Source of the DNA: Herbiconiux daphne
GTDB taxonomy: Bacteria > Actinomycetota > Actinomycetes > Actinomycetales > Microbacteriaceae
Assembly (NCBI RefSeq): GCF_024979295.1
Contig: NZ_JANLCJ010000003.1
Coordinates: 1 to 64,000, forward strand
DNA: 64,000 nt
Direction: 5' to 3'
Every line of letters begins with the position of its first letter. The stretch's first letter is position 1. Both the position numbers and the translations under genes were made by a program. Below, one piece after another: positions 16,084 to 24,784 of the stretch. The notes beneath the pieces are model-generated. The model saw only the letters and a list, made by a program, of their open reading frames with translations, searched no databases and was not told where the DNA came from.

Positions 16084-17421
16084 TCACAAGATCTCTAGGT
16101 TCGACTCGAGCTCGTAGGGCGTGACCTGGGCGCGGTAGGCCTTCCACTCCTGCCGCTTGTTGAGCAGCACGTAGTTGAACACCTGCTCGCCGAGGGTCTC
16201 TGCCACCAGCTCCGACTCCTCCATCAGGCTGATCGCCCGGTCGAGGGATGCCGGCAGCGGGTCGTAGCCCAGAGCCTTGCGCTCGGCGTCGGTGAGGCTC
16301 CACACGTTGTCTTCGGCCTCGGGCGGCAGCTCGTAGTTCTCTTCGATGCCCTTGAGCCCGGCCGCGAGCAGCAGCGAGTAGGAGAGGTAGGGGTTGGCCG
16401 CCGAGTCGATGGCGCGGTATTCGATGCGCGACGACTGGCCCTTGTTAGGCTTGTAGAGCGGCACCCGCACGAGCGCCGAGCGGTTGTTGTGACCCCAGCA
16501 GACGAAGCTCGGGGCCTCGTCGCCGCCCCAGAGGCGCTTGTAGGAGTTGACGAACTGGTTGGTGACCGCGGTGATCTCGGGGGCGTGCTTGAGTAGGCCC
16601 GCGATGAAGTTGCGACCGATCTTCGACAGCTGGTATTCGGCGCCGGCCTCGTAGAACGCGTTCGCGTCGCCCTCGAAGAGCGAGAGGTGCGTGTGCATGC
16701 CCGACCCCGGATGCCCCGACAGCGGCTTCGGCATGAAGGTCGCGTAGACGCCCTGCTCGATCGCCACCTCTTTGATCACCGTGCGGAAGGTCATGATGTT
16801 GTCGGCCGTCGTGAGCGCGTCGGCGTAGCGCAGGTCGATCTCGTTCTGGCCGGGGCCGGCCTCGTGGTGGCTGAACTCCACCGAGATGCCGAGGTCTTCG
16901 AGCATGCGCACCGAGCGACGGCGGAAGTCGTGCGCGGTGCCACCGGGCACGTTGTCGAAATAGCCCGCCGAGTCGACCGGCTCGGGGCCGCCCGGGCCGT
17001 ACTGCGACGACTTGAGCAGATAGAACTCGATCTCGGGATGCGTGTAGAACGTGAAGCCGCGGTCGGCCGCCTTCGCGAGGGTGCGCTTCAGCACGTTGCG
17101 CGGGTCGGCGACGGCGGGCTGCCCGTCGGGCGTCGTGATGTCGCAGAACATGCGCGCCGTGGGGTCGATCTCGCCCCGCCACGGCAGGATCTGGAAGGTC
17201 GTGGGGTCGGGGTGCGCCAGCACGTCGGCCTCGAACGAGCGGGTCAGACCCTCGATGGCGGAGCCGTCGAAGCCCAGCCCCTCGGCGAACGCGCCCTCGA
17301 CCTCGGCCGGTGCGATCGCAACGGATTTCAGCGTTCCCACGACGTCTGTGAACCACAGTCGCACGAACTTGATGCCTCGCTCTTCGATCGTACGAAGAAC
17401 GAAGTCCCGTTGCTTATCCAT
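16084..17421 (-). CDS. glnA2: Glutamine synthetase-like protein GlnA2 (GSI-alpha type)
   Basis: 445 residues from ATG 17421 (MDKQRDFVLRTIEERG), the usual start of the family; an in-frame GTG at 17448 is less likely. It has the GS N-terminal DGSAIEG region and the catalytic motifs PEIEFYLL, HHEAGPGQNEID, GSGMHTHLSLF and NNRSALVRVP. Where GlnA has its adenylylated tyrosine loop, this protein has NYELPPEAEDNVWSL, which lacks the Tyr at the modification position, so GlnE probably does not modify it. Homologues in streptomycetes act as gamma-glutamylpolyamine synthetases, while in other actinobacteria the role is unclear. It precedes glnE and is divergent from nadE. Confidence 0.93.
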   Translation of the reverse strand: MDKQRDFVLRTIEERGIKFVRLWFTDVVGTLKSVAIAPAEVEGAFAEGLGFDGSAIEGLTRSFEADVLAHPDPTTFQILPWRGEIDPTARMFCDITTPDGQPAVADPRNVLKRTLAKAADRGFTFYTHPEIEFYLLKSSQYGPGGPEPVDSAGYFDNVPGGTAHDFRRRSVRMLEDLGISVEFSHHEAGPGQNEIDLRYADALTTADNIMTFRTVIKEVAIEQGVYATFMPKPLSGHPGSGMHTHLSLFEGDANAFYEAGAEYQLSKIGRNFIAGLLKHAPEITAVTNQFVNSYKRLWGGDEAPSFVCWGHNNRSALVRVPLYKPNKGQSSRIEYRAIDSAANPYLSYSLLLAAGLKGIEENYELPPEAEDNVWSLTDAERKALGYDPLPASLDRAISLMEESELVAETLGEQVFNYVLLNKRQEWKAYRAQVTPYELESNLEIL

Positions 17422-17477
17422 CGGCGGAACAAACCCTCTCTCCGGCACTGGTTCATGCCCCTATTAGGCTAGTGGCT

Positions 17478-19265
17478 ATGCCGAGACTTCGCTTAGCGTT
17501 GGCCCAATCCAACCCCGTGCTGCGCGACCTCGAAGGCAACTCCCGGCAGGTCGTCGACACCGTGCGACAGGCCGCCGAACAGGGCGCCGATCTCGTGGCG
17601 TTCGGCGAGATGGCGATCTCGGGCTACCCGATCGAAGACCTCGCGATGCGGCCGAGCTTTCTCGCCGCCGCACACGAGCGGGTCGAGCTGCTCGCGGGCG
17701 AACTCGCCGCGGCCGGGCTCGGCGACATCCCGGTCATCGTCGGCCACCCCGACGGCCCGTTCGAGCCCCGCCTGCTCGGCACGAGCAACGCCCCCACCGC
17801 CATCGCTCAGAACGCGGCGAGCGTGCTGCAGGGCGGCCGGGTGGTGGCCCGCTACGCGAAGCACCACCTGCCGAACTACTCGGTGTTCGACGAGTACCGC
17901 ATCTTCATCCCGGGCGACGAACTGCTCATCCTGCGCCTGCGCGGCATCGACGTCGCCCTCATCATCTGCGAAGACCTCTGGCGCGACGGCGGCCCGGTCG
18001 GCCGGGTGCTGCACGCGGATGCCGGCCTTCTCGTGGTGATCAACGGCTCGCCCTATGAGCGCGACAAAGACGAGGTGCGCCTGCCGCTCGTGACCCGGCG
18101 CGCGATCGAGACCGACACCATCGTGGCCTACGTCAATCTGGTCGGCGGTCAGGACGACCTGGTGTTCGACGGCGACAGCGTCGTGGTCGATCGCGACGGC
18201 GGCATCCTGGCCCGCGCGCCCCAGTTCGAGCCGCACCTGCTGCTGGTCGACCTGGAGCCCGAGGCGGCGACGGATGCGCCGCTCGCCGACGACATCCGTC
18301 GCGTCGAGCTCACGGCCGGCGGCCCCGACGGCAGCCCCGACGCCGGCACGGGCGGCGCTCCGGCCGGCGCATCAGGCGGCGAGAAGCCGGCGATCGCCCT
18401 CGACGTGGCCGAGCTGCCCGACGACCGGCAGCAGATCTGGAACGCGCTCGTGCTGGCACTGCGCGACTACGTCGAGAAGAACCGCTTCCCGTCGGTCATC
18501 CTCGGCCTCTCCGGCGGCATCGACTCGGCCGTCTGCGCGGCGATCGCGGCCGACGCCATCGGCCCCGAGCGGGTGTTCGGGGTGTCGATGCCGTCGCGCT
18601 ACTCGTCCGACCACTCGCGCTCCGACGCCGACGACCTCGCGGAGCGCATCGGCCTGAACTTCCGCACCGAGGCGATCGCCGATCTCGTGCTGCCGTTCGA
18701 GACGCAGTTGGGCCTGACCGACATCGCGGCCGAGAACCTGCAGGCGCGCGCTCGCGGCGTCATCCTGATGGGCCTGTCGAACCAGGAGGGGCACCTGGTT
18801 CTCACCACGGGAAACAAGAGCGAACTCGCGGTCGGGTATTCCACGATCTACGGCGACTCGGTGGGCGGCTTCGCGCCGCTCAAAGACGTGCCGAAGCTGC
18901 TCGTGTGGGAGCTCGCGCGCTGGCGCAACGCCTTCGCCGACGAGCGCGGCGAAACGGCGCCGATCCCCGAGAACTCCATCTCGAAGCCGCCGTCGGCGGA
19001 GCTGCGCCCCGACCAGACCGACCAGGATTCGCTGCCCGAGTACGCCGAGCTCGACGCCATCCTCGAGGCCTACATCAACGGCGGCGCGAGCATCGCCGAG
19101 ATCGTCGACTCCGGCTTCGACCGGGGCACGGTCGAGCGCATCACGACCCTGGTCGACCGGGCCGAGTGGAAACGCCGCCAGAGCGCGATCGGCCCGAAGA
19201 TCTCGCGCACGGCATTCGGTCGTGACCGGCGCCTGCCGATCACCTACCGGCCGACGAGCGTGTAG
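17478..19265 (+). CDS. nadE: Glutamine-dependent NAD+ synthetase
   Basis: 595 residues from ATG 17478; an in-frame GTG at 17472 is the other option. It makes NAD+ from deamido-NAD+, ATP and glutamine-derived ammonia. The N-terminal nitrilase-type glutaminase shows its triad: Glu in FGEMAISGYPIEDL (E44), Lys in AKHHLPNYSVFDE, and Cys in LIICEDLW. A Gly/Ala/Pro-rich linker (about residues 277-305) leads to the synthetase domain with the PP-loop LGLSGGIDSAV and the later TTGNKSELAVGYSTIYGD. It is divergent from glnA2, with only 56 bp shared between the two starts. Confidence 0.95.
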   Translation: MPRLRLALAQSNPVLRDLEGNSRQVVDTVRQAAEQGADLVAFGEMAISGYPIEDLAMRPSFLAAAHERVELLAGELAAAGLGDIPVIVGHPDGPFEPRLLGTSNAPTAIAQNAASVLQGGRVVARYAKHHLPNYSVFDEYRIFIPGDELLILRLRGIDVALIICEDLWRDGGPVGRVLHADAGLLVVINGSPYERDKDEVRLPLVTRRAIETDTIVAYVNLVGGQDDLVFDGDSVVVDRDGGILARAPQFEPHLLLVDLEPEAATDAPLADDIRRVELTAGGPDGSPDAGTGGAPAGASGGEKPAIALDVAELPDDRQQIWNALVLALRDYVEKNRFPSVILGLSGGIDSAVCAAIAADAIGPERVFGVSMPSRYSSDHSRSDADDLAERIGLNFRTEAIADLVLPFETQLGLTDIAAENLQARARGVILMGLSNQEGHLVLTTGNKSELAVGYSTIYGDSVGGFAPLKDVPKLLVWELARWRNAFADERGETAPIPENSISKPPSAELRPDQTDQDSLPEYAELDAILEAYINGGASIAEIVDSGFDRGTVERITTLVDRAEWKRRQSAIGPKISRTAFGRDRRLPITYRPTSV

Positions 19266-19268
19266 CGC

Positions 19269-19311
19269 CGCTCAGCCGAGAACCGCTCAGCCGAGAACCG
19301 CTCAGCCGACC
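19269..19311. repeat. 15-bp tandem repeat, nearly three units, at a convergent gene end
   Basis: Unit CGCTCAGCCGAGAAC at 19269-19283 and 19284-19298, then a 13-bp partial unit. It lies between the nadE stop and the DUF2188 gene, and the last unit supplies the DUF2188 stop codon (19302-19304). Confidence 0.8.
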
Positions 19312-19532
19312 GTGTCGCGCCGGTCGTCCTGCTCGCTGAAGTCGTCGGTGTCGCCGACCTCGCCGTCTTCACCGCGCACGACGTGGCTGCTCTTGTGGTG
19401 ACGGGCGTGCTCGCGGCCGGCCGCGACCGCCTCGGCCTTGCTGTGGAACGGGCCGGTGGCGCCCTTCTCCCCGTCGACCCGGTTGAACCACCGGCCGTCT
19501 TGGTGAAAGGTCTCGACATTCTGATCGGCCAC
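19302..19532 (-). CDS. DUF2188 domain protein
   Basis: 76 residues from GTG 19532, with a strong AAGGAG five bases upstream. The sequence QDGRWFNRVDGEKGATGPFHSKAEAVAAGREHAR, then SHVVRGEDGEV, is the DUF2188 pattern: a small beta-rich, highly charged protein with a tail rich in Asp and Glu. Function unknown. It is a solitary small gene convergent with nadE. Confidence 0.82.
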   Translation of the reverse strand: MADQNVETFHQDGRWFNRVDGEKGATGPFHSKAEAVAAGREHARHHKSSHVVRGEDGEVGDTDDFSEQDDRRDTVG

Positions 19533-19614
19533 GGGAACTCCTTCGCTCGGCTACCCCATTCTTACCGCGACCGGGTGCGGCGCGGCTAGGGCAGAAGTCG
19601 AAAGCGACCTCGGG

Positions 19615-21576
19615 CTAGCTCGGCAGCACCGCCACCCAGACGAACCACACGATCATCGCGAGCCATACCAGCGTCGCCGCCGCGGCCAGCGCCGCCGACC
19701 CCCGGCCACCCAGACGCCAGACCGGGATGATGCCGATGAAGCCGACTCCGAGCAGGATGCCGAGCCACGGAACGATGCTCGGAACACCGACGAGCGTCAC
19801 GGCCGGCGTGGCGATCATCGCCGTCGACACCACGATCCAGAGCGCGGCGAGGAACACGACCCCGGTGACCGGGGCGATGCCGGTGGCGATCAGCAAGCCG
19901 AACGGCTCGCGCCGCAGCACCTGCACGAGCACGGCGATCAGCCAGCCCACGAGCCACAGCGCGGCGAACACGCCGAAGATGAGCGGAATGGTCAGCTCGA
20001 ACAGGTTCTTCTGGTCGATGGCCGCGACGACCGACGAGAACCGCGACGACGGATGCAGCGAGTCGCCGCTCACCACCGGGAACGCCTCGACCGAATCGGT
20101 GCAGGTGGTCTCGACCGGGGTGCCCGGTGCGGCGAGCCAGGTCGCGAGCTGATCCATGGCGCACGCGTCGGCCGTGGCTCCGGCGCGGCCGGCGCCCTGC
20201 ACCGTCACCAGCTGGTTGCTCGCGAAGAGCCCCTGAGCCGACTGGGCCGCCGCCACCGAGATCAGCGGGTCGGTGTCGCTGGCGAAGATCAGGGTCGGCT
20301 GGGCGATCGGCGCGGCCGTGCGGCTCTCCGCCGGCGAGGGCGGCAGCGCCAGCGACGTGCAGACCGCATCGGCGGCCGTGAGATAGGTGAGCACCGGCAG
20401 CGGCGTGGGCTCTGTGTCTTCCGCGCCCTCCTCGGCGGGCACGGTGGGGTCGACCGACCAGAACGGCTGCTCGTCGCGGCACGACTCGAGCCAGTACTGC
20501 CCGAGGCTCGTGTCGGTGAGCTTCTCGAGGGCCACCGGGATGAACGGGTTGATCGCATCCGTCTCGCCGTCGGCCAGGCGCGAGAGCAGGTAGGGCACGG
20601 CCGCGGCGGTCGCGGGGTCGTAGAGGGCCTGCTGCACGATGGTCACGACATCCGACCCCGTGAGCGCGTAGTAGCGCTGGCGGCCGGTGAGCGGGTTGGT
20701 CAGCAGACCGTGCACGGGCGAGTCGCTGAACACCGCGGCGGCCTCGGCGAGGTCGGCGTTGAGGTCGGGGTATTCGCCGCCCGAGCGCTCCGAGAGACGC
20801 GCCAGTGTCTCGGAGAGCGCCAGATAGGCGTCGCCCTTCACATCGCGATCGACCGGGCTGAAGGCGTCGAGCACGATCGCGTCGACGCCTGCGGAGTCGC
20901 GGTTCGCGACCTGCTCCATGACCTTCGTCGACCACGAGTCGCCGAACAACGTCCAGGTGGGGATCTGCAGCGTCTGGCGCAGCTCGATCAGGTCGCTCGC
21001 CGTGTCGCTCTTCGTGTAGGCGGCCACGTCGCCGCCCGCCGCGGTGAACTCGGTGACGCAGTCTTTGAGCGCGAGACCCACCTCGGCCATCTCGTCGGCC
21101 GGTGAGTTGTCTTCGGTGAACGTGTCGACGTACTGCGAGGATGCCGCGGGGCAGTCCAGCGGCGCGCTCGACTCGAGGCTGCCGCGCTGGGCCAGCACCA
21201 TGACATCGCGCGTGCCGCCGATGCGCGGGTCGGCGGCGAGGGCTTCGGCGACCTCGGTCGACGACTGACCGGGGCCGCCGGCCATCGTCACGATCGGGGT
21301 GCCGGTGGCCGGCTGGGTGGAGGCGGGGATGACCACGTAGGGCAGGTCGATCGCCCGGCTCGCGGGGTTGCCGCGGGTCTCCGGAACGGTCAGGGTTCCG
21401 CACACGGCATTCGCCGGAAGGCCGGGCTCGCAGGTGCGTTCGGCAACGGTGGAGGCGCCAGCGGGAGCTGCTTGCGCGCCGATCAGCAGCGCTGCCACGA
21501 CGGCCCCCAGCACGAGCTGCGCAATAGTTCGACGGCCCACGTCTCCCTTTCGACTTCGGGTCACGATTTCACGCAT
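19615..21576 (-). CDS. Exported alpha/beta hydrolase (Hip1/CaeA-like) with C-terminal membrane helices
   Basis: 653 residues from ATG 21576. A signal peptide covers about residues 1-40 (basic start, then IAQLVLGAVVAALLIGA, cleavage near APAGAST). The hydrolase domain has an oxyanion-type TMAGGPGQS and a nucleophile elbow WTLFGDSWSTKVM, followed by a C-terminal TAP-like part with paired cysteines and the Asp region LIFASDTDPLI. The elbow ends GDSWS instead of the usual GxSxG. After the hydrolase there are about four membrane segments (about residues 495-650), unlike the mycobacterial serine protease Hip1 (Rv2224c), which occupies the same place beside panB. The gene is divergent from panB across 63 bp. 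Peptidase or esterase activity on the outer face is likely but not proven. Confidence 0.85.
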   Translation of the reverse strand: MREIVTRSRKGDVGRRTIAQLVLGAVVAALLIGAQAAPAGASTVAERTCEPGLPANAVCGTLTVPETRGNPASRAIDLPYVVIPASTQPATGTPIVTMAGGPGQSSTEVAEALAADPRIGGTRDVMVLAQRGSLESSAPLDCPAASSQYVDTFTEDNSPADEMAEVGLALKDCVTEFTAAGGDVAAYTKSDTASDLIELRQTLQIPTWTLFGDSWSTKVMEQVANRDSAGVDAIVLDAFSPVDRDVKGDAYLALSETLARLSERSGGEYPDLNADLAEAAAVFSDSPVHGLLTNPLTGRQRYYALTGSDVVTIVQQALYDPATAAAVPYLLSRLADGETDAINPFIPVALEKLTDTSLGQYWLESCRDEQPFWSVDPTVPAEEGAEDTEPTPLPVLTYLTAADAVCTSLALPPSPAESRTAAPIAQPTLIFASDTDPLISVAAAQSAQGLFASNQLVTVQGAGRAGATADACAMDQLATWLAAPGTPVETTCTDSVEAFPVVSGDSLHPSSRFSSVVAAIDQKNLFELTIPLIFGVFAALWLVGWLIAVLVQVLRREPFGLLIATGIAPVTGVVFLAALWIVVSTAMIATPAVTLVGVPSIVPWLGILLGVGFIGIIPVWRLGGRGSAALAAAATLVWLAMIVWFVWVAVLPS

Positions 21577-21639
21577 TCGGGTTACGTGCCCCCAACCTAA
21601 CGCATGGGTCGGGCATTGCCGCGGAACTAGACTGGTGAC

Positions 21640-22473
21640 ATGCCAGACCAGCCGACGACGCCTGAGGTGTCCGTGCCGAAGCGGGTTCGCACCCGCCATT
21701 TCCAGAACGCCAAAGACACCGGAATCCTGATCACGGGGCTCACGAGCTACGACCAGCTCTCGGCGCAGATCTTCGACGAGGCGGGCATCGACTTCCTGCT
21801 GGTGGGCGACTCGGCCGGCAACAACGTCTACGGCTACGACACCACGTTGCCGGTGACGATCGACGAGCTGATCCCGCTCGCCCGCGCCGTTGCCGGCGCC
21901 GCCAAGCGCGCCTTCGTCGTGGCCGACATGCCGTTCGGCTCCTACGAGAACAGCGCCGAAGAGGCCCTCAACACGGCGGTGCGGTTCATGAAGGAGACGG
22001 GCGCTCACGCCGTGAAGCTCGAGGGCGGCGTGCGCAGCGCGGACAAGATCCGCCGCATCGTCGACGCCGGCATCCCGGTGATGGCCCACGTCGGGTTCAC
22101 CCCGCAGAGCGAGCACGGTCTCGGCGGCCACATCATCCAGGGCCGCGGCGAGGGCGAGGAGCAGCTGATCGCCGACGCGCTCGCGGTCGAAGAGGCCGGG
22201 GCGTTCTCGGTGGTGCTCGAGATGGTGCCCGCGAAGGCCGCCGAGCGCGTGACGGCCGCCCTGCGCATCCCCACCATCGGGGTGGGAGCCGGCCCGCACG
22301 TCGACGGCCAGCTGCTGGTCTGGACCGATTTCGCCGGGTTCTCCACCGGGCGCATCCCCAAATTCGTGAAGCAGTACGCCGATCTGCGCGGCGCGCTGAC
22401 TTCTGCCGTCACCCGGTTCCGCACCGAGGTGGCCGACCATAGCTACCCTGGCCCTGAGCACAGCTACGAGTAG
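21640..22473 (+). CDS. panB: 3-methyl-2-oxobutanoate hydroxymethyltransferase
   Basis: 277 residues. It transfers a hydroxymethyl group from methylene-tetrahydrofolate to 2-oxoisovalerate, the first committed step of pantothenate synthesis. Family motifs are present: LLVGDSAGNNVYGYDTTLPVTI (metal-binding Asp), FVVADMPFGSYE, AVKLEGG, VMAHVGFTPQS, and GVGAGPHVDGQLLVW near the end. It starts at ATG 21640 and is followed 20 bp later by a small SPOR-like gene on the same strand. Confidence 0.95.
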   Translation: MPDQPTTPEVSVPKRVRTRHFQNAKDTGILITGLTSYDQLSAQIFDEAGIDFLLVGDSAGNNVYGYDTTLPVTIDELIPLARAVAGAAKRAFVVADMPFGSYENSAEEALNTAVRFMKETGAHAVKLEGGVRSADKIRRIVDAGIPVMAHVGFTPQSEHGLGGHIIQGRGEGEEQLIADALAVEEAGAFSVVLEMVPAKAAERVTAALRIPTIGVGAGPHVDGQLLVWTDFAGFSTGRIPKFVKQYADLRGALTSAVTRFRTEVADHSYPGPEHSYE

Positions 22474-22493
22474 AGAGACACGACGGAGGAACC

Positions 22494-22682
22494 ATGAGTG
22501 AAGACCCCTCGAACCAGTATTGGTACAACATGAAGACCGGCGCGGTCGAGAAGGGCTACGTGTCGTCGGTCGTCGACCGGGTCGGCCCGTTCGAGACGCA
22601 CGAGGAGGCCGAGCACGCGCTCGAGACGCTCCGCGCGAACAGCGCGAAGTGGGCCGAAGACGACGCACGCGACAACCGCTGA
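22494..22682 (+). CDS. Small SPOR-like protein
   Basis: 62 residues from ATG 22494, with GGAGGA upstream. The pattern NQYWYNMKTGAVEKGY, then VGPFETHEEAEHALETLRANSAKWAEDD, is that of the small actinobacterial proteins usually labelled SPOR domain proteins: a short beta-strand unit and one helix. There is no signal peptide or membrane segment, so it is cytosolic. Function unknown. It lies between panB and ppgK, 26 bp before the latter, and probably is co-transcribed. Confidence 0.8.
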   Translation: MSEDPSNQYWYNMKTGAVEKGYVSSVVDRVGPFETHEEAEHALETLRANSAKWAEDDARDNR

Positions 22683-22708
22683 CGCGCGGCCGACAGGAGA
22701 CTGAACGC

Positions 22709-23488
22709 ATGACCGAGAACACCCCCGACACGGTTGCCGTCGGAATCGACATCGGCGGAACCGGCATCAAGGGGGCGATCGTCGACGTCACGACCGGCGA
22801 GCTCCTGACCGACCGCAAGAAGATCGCCACGCCCGAGGGCGGAAAGCCCGACGACATCGCCAAGACCGTGAGCGACCTGATGGAGTCGTTGGGCGAGATC
22901 CCGGCCGCGGCCACCGTGGGCATCTGTTTTCCGGCCGTCGTGCGCCACGGCGTCACGATGTCGGCCGCCAACGTGTCGAAGAAGTGGATCGGCTTCGAGG
23001 CCGAGAAGCTCTTCGAGACCACGCTCGGCCGCGACATCACCTTCGTCAACGACGCGGATGCCGCCGGCTTCGCCGAGGTGCGCTACGGCGCGGCCAAGGG
23101 CAAAGGCGGTCTGATCATCCTCACCACCCTGGGCACCGGCATCGGCACCGCCCTCATCTACGACGGCGTGCTGATTCCGAACGCCGAGCTCGGCCACCTG
23201 CAGATCGACGGCGTCGACTACGAGACCAAGGCCGCCTACTCGGCCAAGGAGCGCGAAGACCTCAGCTGGAAGAAGTGGGCCGAGCGCCTGCAGAAGTACT
23301 ACGAGGAGTTGCAGAAGCTGTTCTCGCCCGACCAGTTTATCGTGGGTGGTGGCGTGTCGAAGAGCTTCGAGGAGTTCGGGCCGCTGCTGAAGCTCGACGT
23401 GCCGATGGTGCCCGCCGCCCTCAGGAACAATGCCGGCATCCTGGGCGCCGCGTGCCTGTCGACCATGAAGACGACGTTCCTCGAATAG
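22709..23488 (+). CDS. ppgK: Polyphosphate glucokinase (ROK family)
   Basis: 259 residues from ATG 22709 with AGGAGA upstream; the frame stays open further 5' but the SPOR-like gene occupies that space. It phosphorylates glucose with polyphosphate or ATP. Motifs: phosphate 1 GIDIGGTGIKGAIVD, the catalytic Asp in FVNDADAAGFAE, and phosphate 2 LTTLGTGIGTALI, then ELGHLQIDG. Length and gene place fit actinobacterial PpgK. Confidence 0.94.
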   Translation: MTENTPDTVAVGIDIGGTGIKGAIVDVTTGELLTDRKKIATPEGGKPDDIAKTVSDLMESLGEIPAAATVGICFPAVVRHGVTMSAANVSKKWIGFEAEKLFETTLGRDITFVNDADAAGFAEVRYGAAKGKGGLIILTTLGTGIGTALIYDGVLIPNAELGHLQIDGVDYETKAAYSAKEREDLSWKKWAERLQKYYEELQKLFSPDQFIVGGGVSKSFEEFGPLLKLDVPMVPAALRNNAGILGAACLSTMKTTFLE

Positions 23489-23516
23489 CCGCACGGGCTG
23501 CGCGCGCGGCCGCGAG

Positions 23517-23897
23517 GTGAATGGGCCGGCGATACGCCGGGTTCTGTCGGGATCACTCCCTGACGGCCATCTATCTCGGGACTACGTTGCCGCAGCCCTC
23601 CAGCGGTCTACCCGGAAGCTGAGCGAGCAGCGTTAGCGCTTCCTGTCTGACCTTGCTCCGGGCGAGGTTTACCGAGCCGGCCGCGTCACCGCGGTCGCTG
23701 GTGGTCTCTTACACCACCGTTTCACCCTTACCCCGGGCGTGAACCCGGGGCGGTCTGTTCTCTGTGGCACTGTCTCGCGGGTTGCCCCGGGTGGGTGTTA
23801 CCCACCGCCCTGCTCTGTGGAGCCCGGACGTTCCTCGGCACCGCACCCCTGCACGAGGCACGAGCGCGGTGACGCGACCGTCTGCCGGCCCATTCAC
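23517..23897 (-). ncRNA. rnpB: RNase P RNA, class A
   Basis: Read on the minus strand, the segment begins with a sequence complementary to its own end (P1 helix: 23517-23530 pairs with 23884-23897). Near the 5' end it has the universal GAGGAACGTCCGGGCTCC block (complement of about 23820-23838), and near the 3' end the ACAGAACCCGGCGTAT block (complement of about 23533-23548). It is the catalytic RNA that matures tRNA 5' ends. It lies between ppgK and the zinc-ribbon-like gene, as in other actinobacteria. The ends are accurate to a few bases only. Confidence 0.93.
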
Positions 23898-23964
23898 GCC
23901 CGCAATCCTACGGCACCGGGCCGGGCGACGGATGCCGCGGCGGCGGCCTGGCGGCGCTCGCCCC

Positions 23965-24699
23965 CTAGAGTCCCGATTCCTCCGTGCGCACGAGGATGCA
24001 GGCGCCGTCGGGATCGAGCACCACCTCGTCGGGCGCGGCCGCACGGATCTGCGCGAGGTCGGATTCGGTCAGCGCCACGTTGGTGCCGAGCGACACGCCG
24101 CCCTGCAGCAGCGCGGCACCCACGCCGTAACGTTCGCGCTGCCGCTCGTAGAGCGCGAGCAGCTCGGCGCCGATGCCGCCGGCGATCGCCGACCGCTCCG
24201 ACTTCGCGACCTCGAGCTGGGCGGCCACCCGGTCGCGCTGCTCGTCGCGCTGCGCCGCGAGCAGGCGCTCCTCGGTCGCGATGTCGTCGCGGCGGGCGGT
24301 GATGGCGGCGAGTCGCTGCTCGATCTCCTCCACCCGCTCCATCACGGCGAGCTCGATGTCTTCGAGGTTCGAACGCCGCACCTTGAGCGACGCGAGCTCG
24401 TGTTCGAGCCCCTGGATGTCCTTCGACGACGAGCTGGCCTGCAGCCGCTCACGGTCGCGTTTCTCACGCGCCGCCACGGTGTCGATGTCGGCCTCCACCC
24501 GCGCGATCTCCGCGCGGGCGTCTTCGAGCTCGCCGTTCACCCCGCCGAACTCCTGACGCGCGGCCACCGAGTCCCGTTGCAGCTCGGCCAGGCGCACCTC
24601 CTGCGGCAGGGTGCGCAGGGTGTGCTGCAACTGCGCGATGCGGTTGTCGGCGGCTTGGAGGTCGAGCAGCTTGCGCTGCTCGAGGGCGGGAGCCTTCAT
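23965..24699 (-). CDS. Coiled-coil protein of the CT398/zinc-ribbon family with degenerate ribbon
   Basis: 244 residues. Residues 1-180 form a long antiparallel coiled coil rich in Glu, Arg and Ala; the rest corresponds to the C4 zinc ribbon of the family. The usual two CxxC pairs are lost: the first region reads LLQGGVSLGTNVALTESDL and the second DEVVLDPDGACILVRTEESGL, leaving a single Cys. The conserved end ILVRTEESGL is kept. Zinc binding is therefore unlikely. The gene lies downstream of the Nif3-like gene (85-bp gap) and upstream of rnpB, a conserved arrangement (Rv2229c-Rv2230c in M. tuberculosis). Function unknown. Confidence 0.85.
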   Translation of the reverse strand: MKAPALEQRKLLDLQAADNRIAQLQHTLRTLPQEVRLAELQRDSVAARQEFGGVNGELEDARAEIARVEADIDTVAAREKRDRERLQASSSSKDIQGLEHELASLKVRRSNLEDIELAVMERVEEIEQRLAAITARRDDIATEERLLAAQRDEQRDRVAAQLEVAKSERSAIAGGIGAELLALYERQRERYGVGAALLQGGVSLGTNVALTESDLAQIRAAAPDEVVLDPDGACILVRTEESGL

Positions 24700-24784
24700 G
24701 TGGATCCTTCTTCAGGTCTTCGTGTGTGGAGTTCTCGGGTGGTGCGGTGGTGCGGCGGTCAGGCCGCACGGGTGATGGGCGGGG

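Noticed and set aside
13734..16124. 796-codon frame opposite glnE
   Set aside because: Antisense shadow rich in Arg, His and Gly; glnE is certain.
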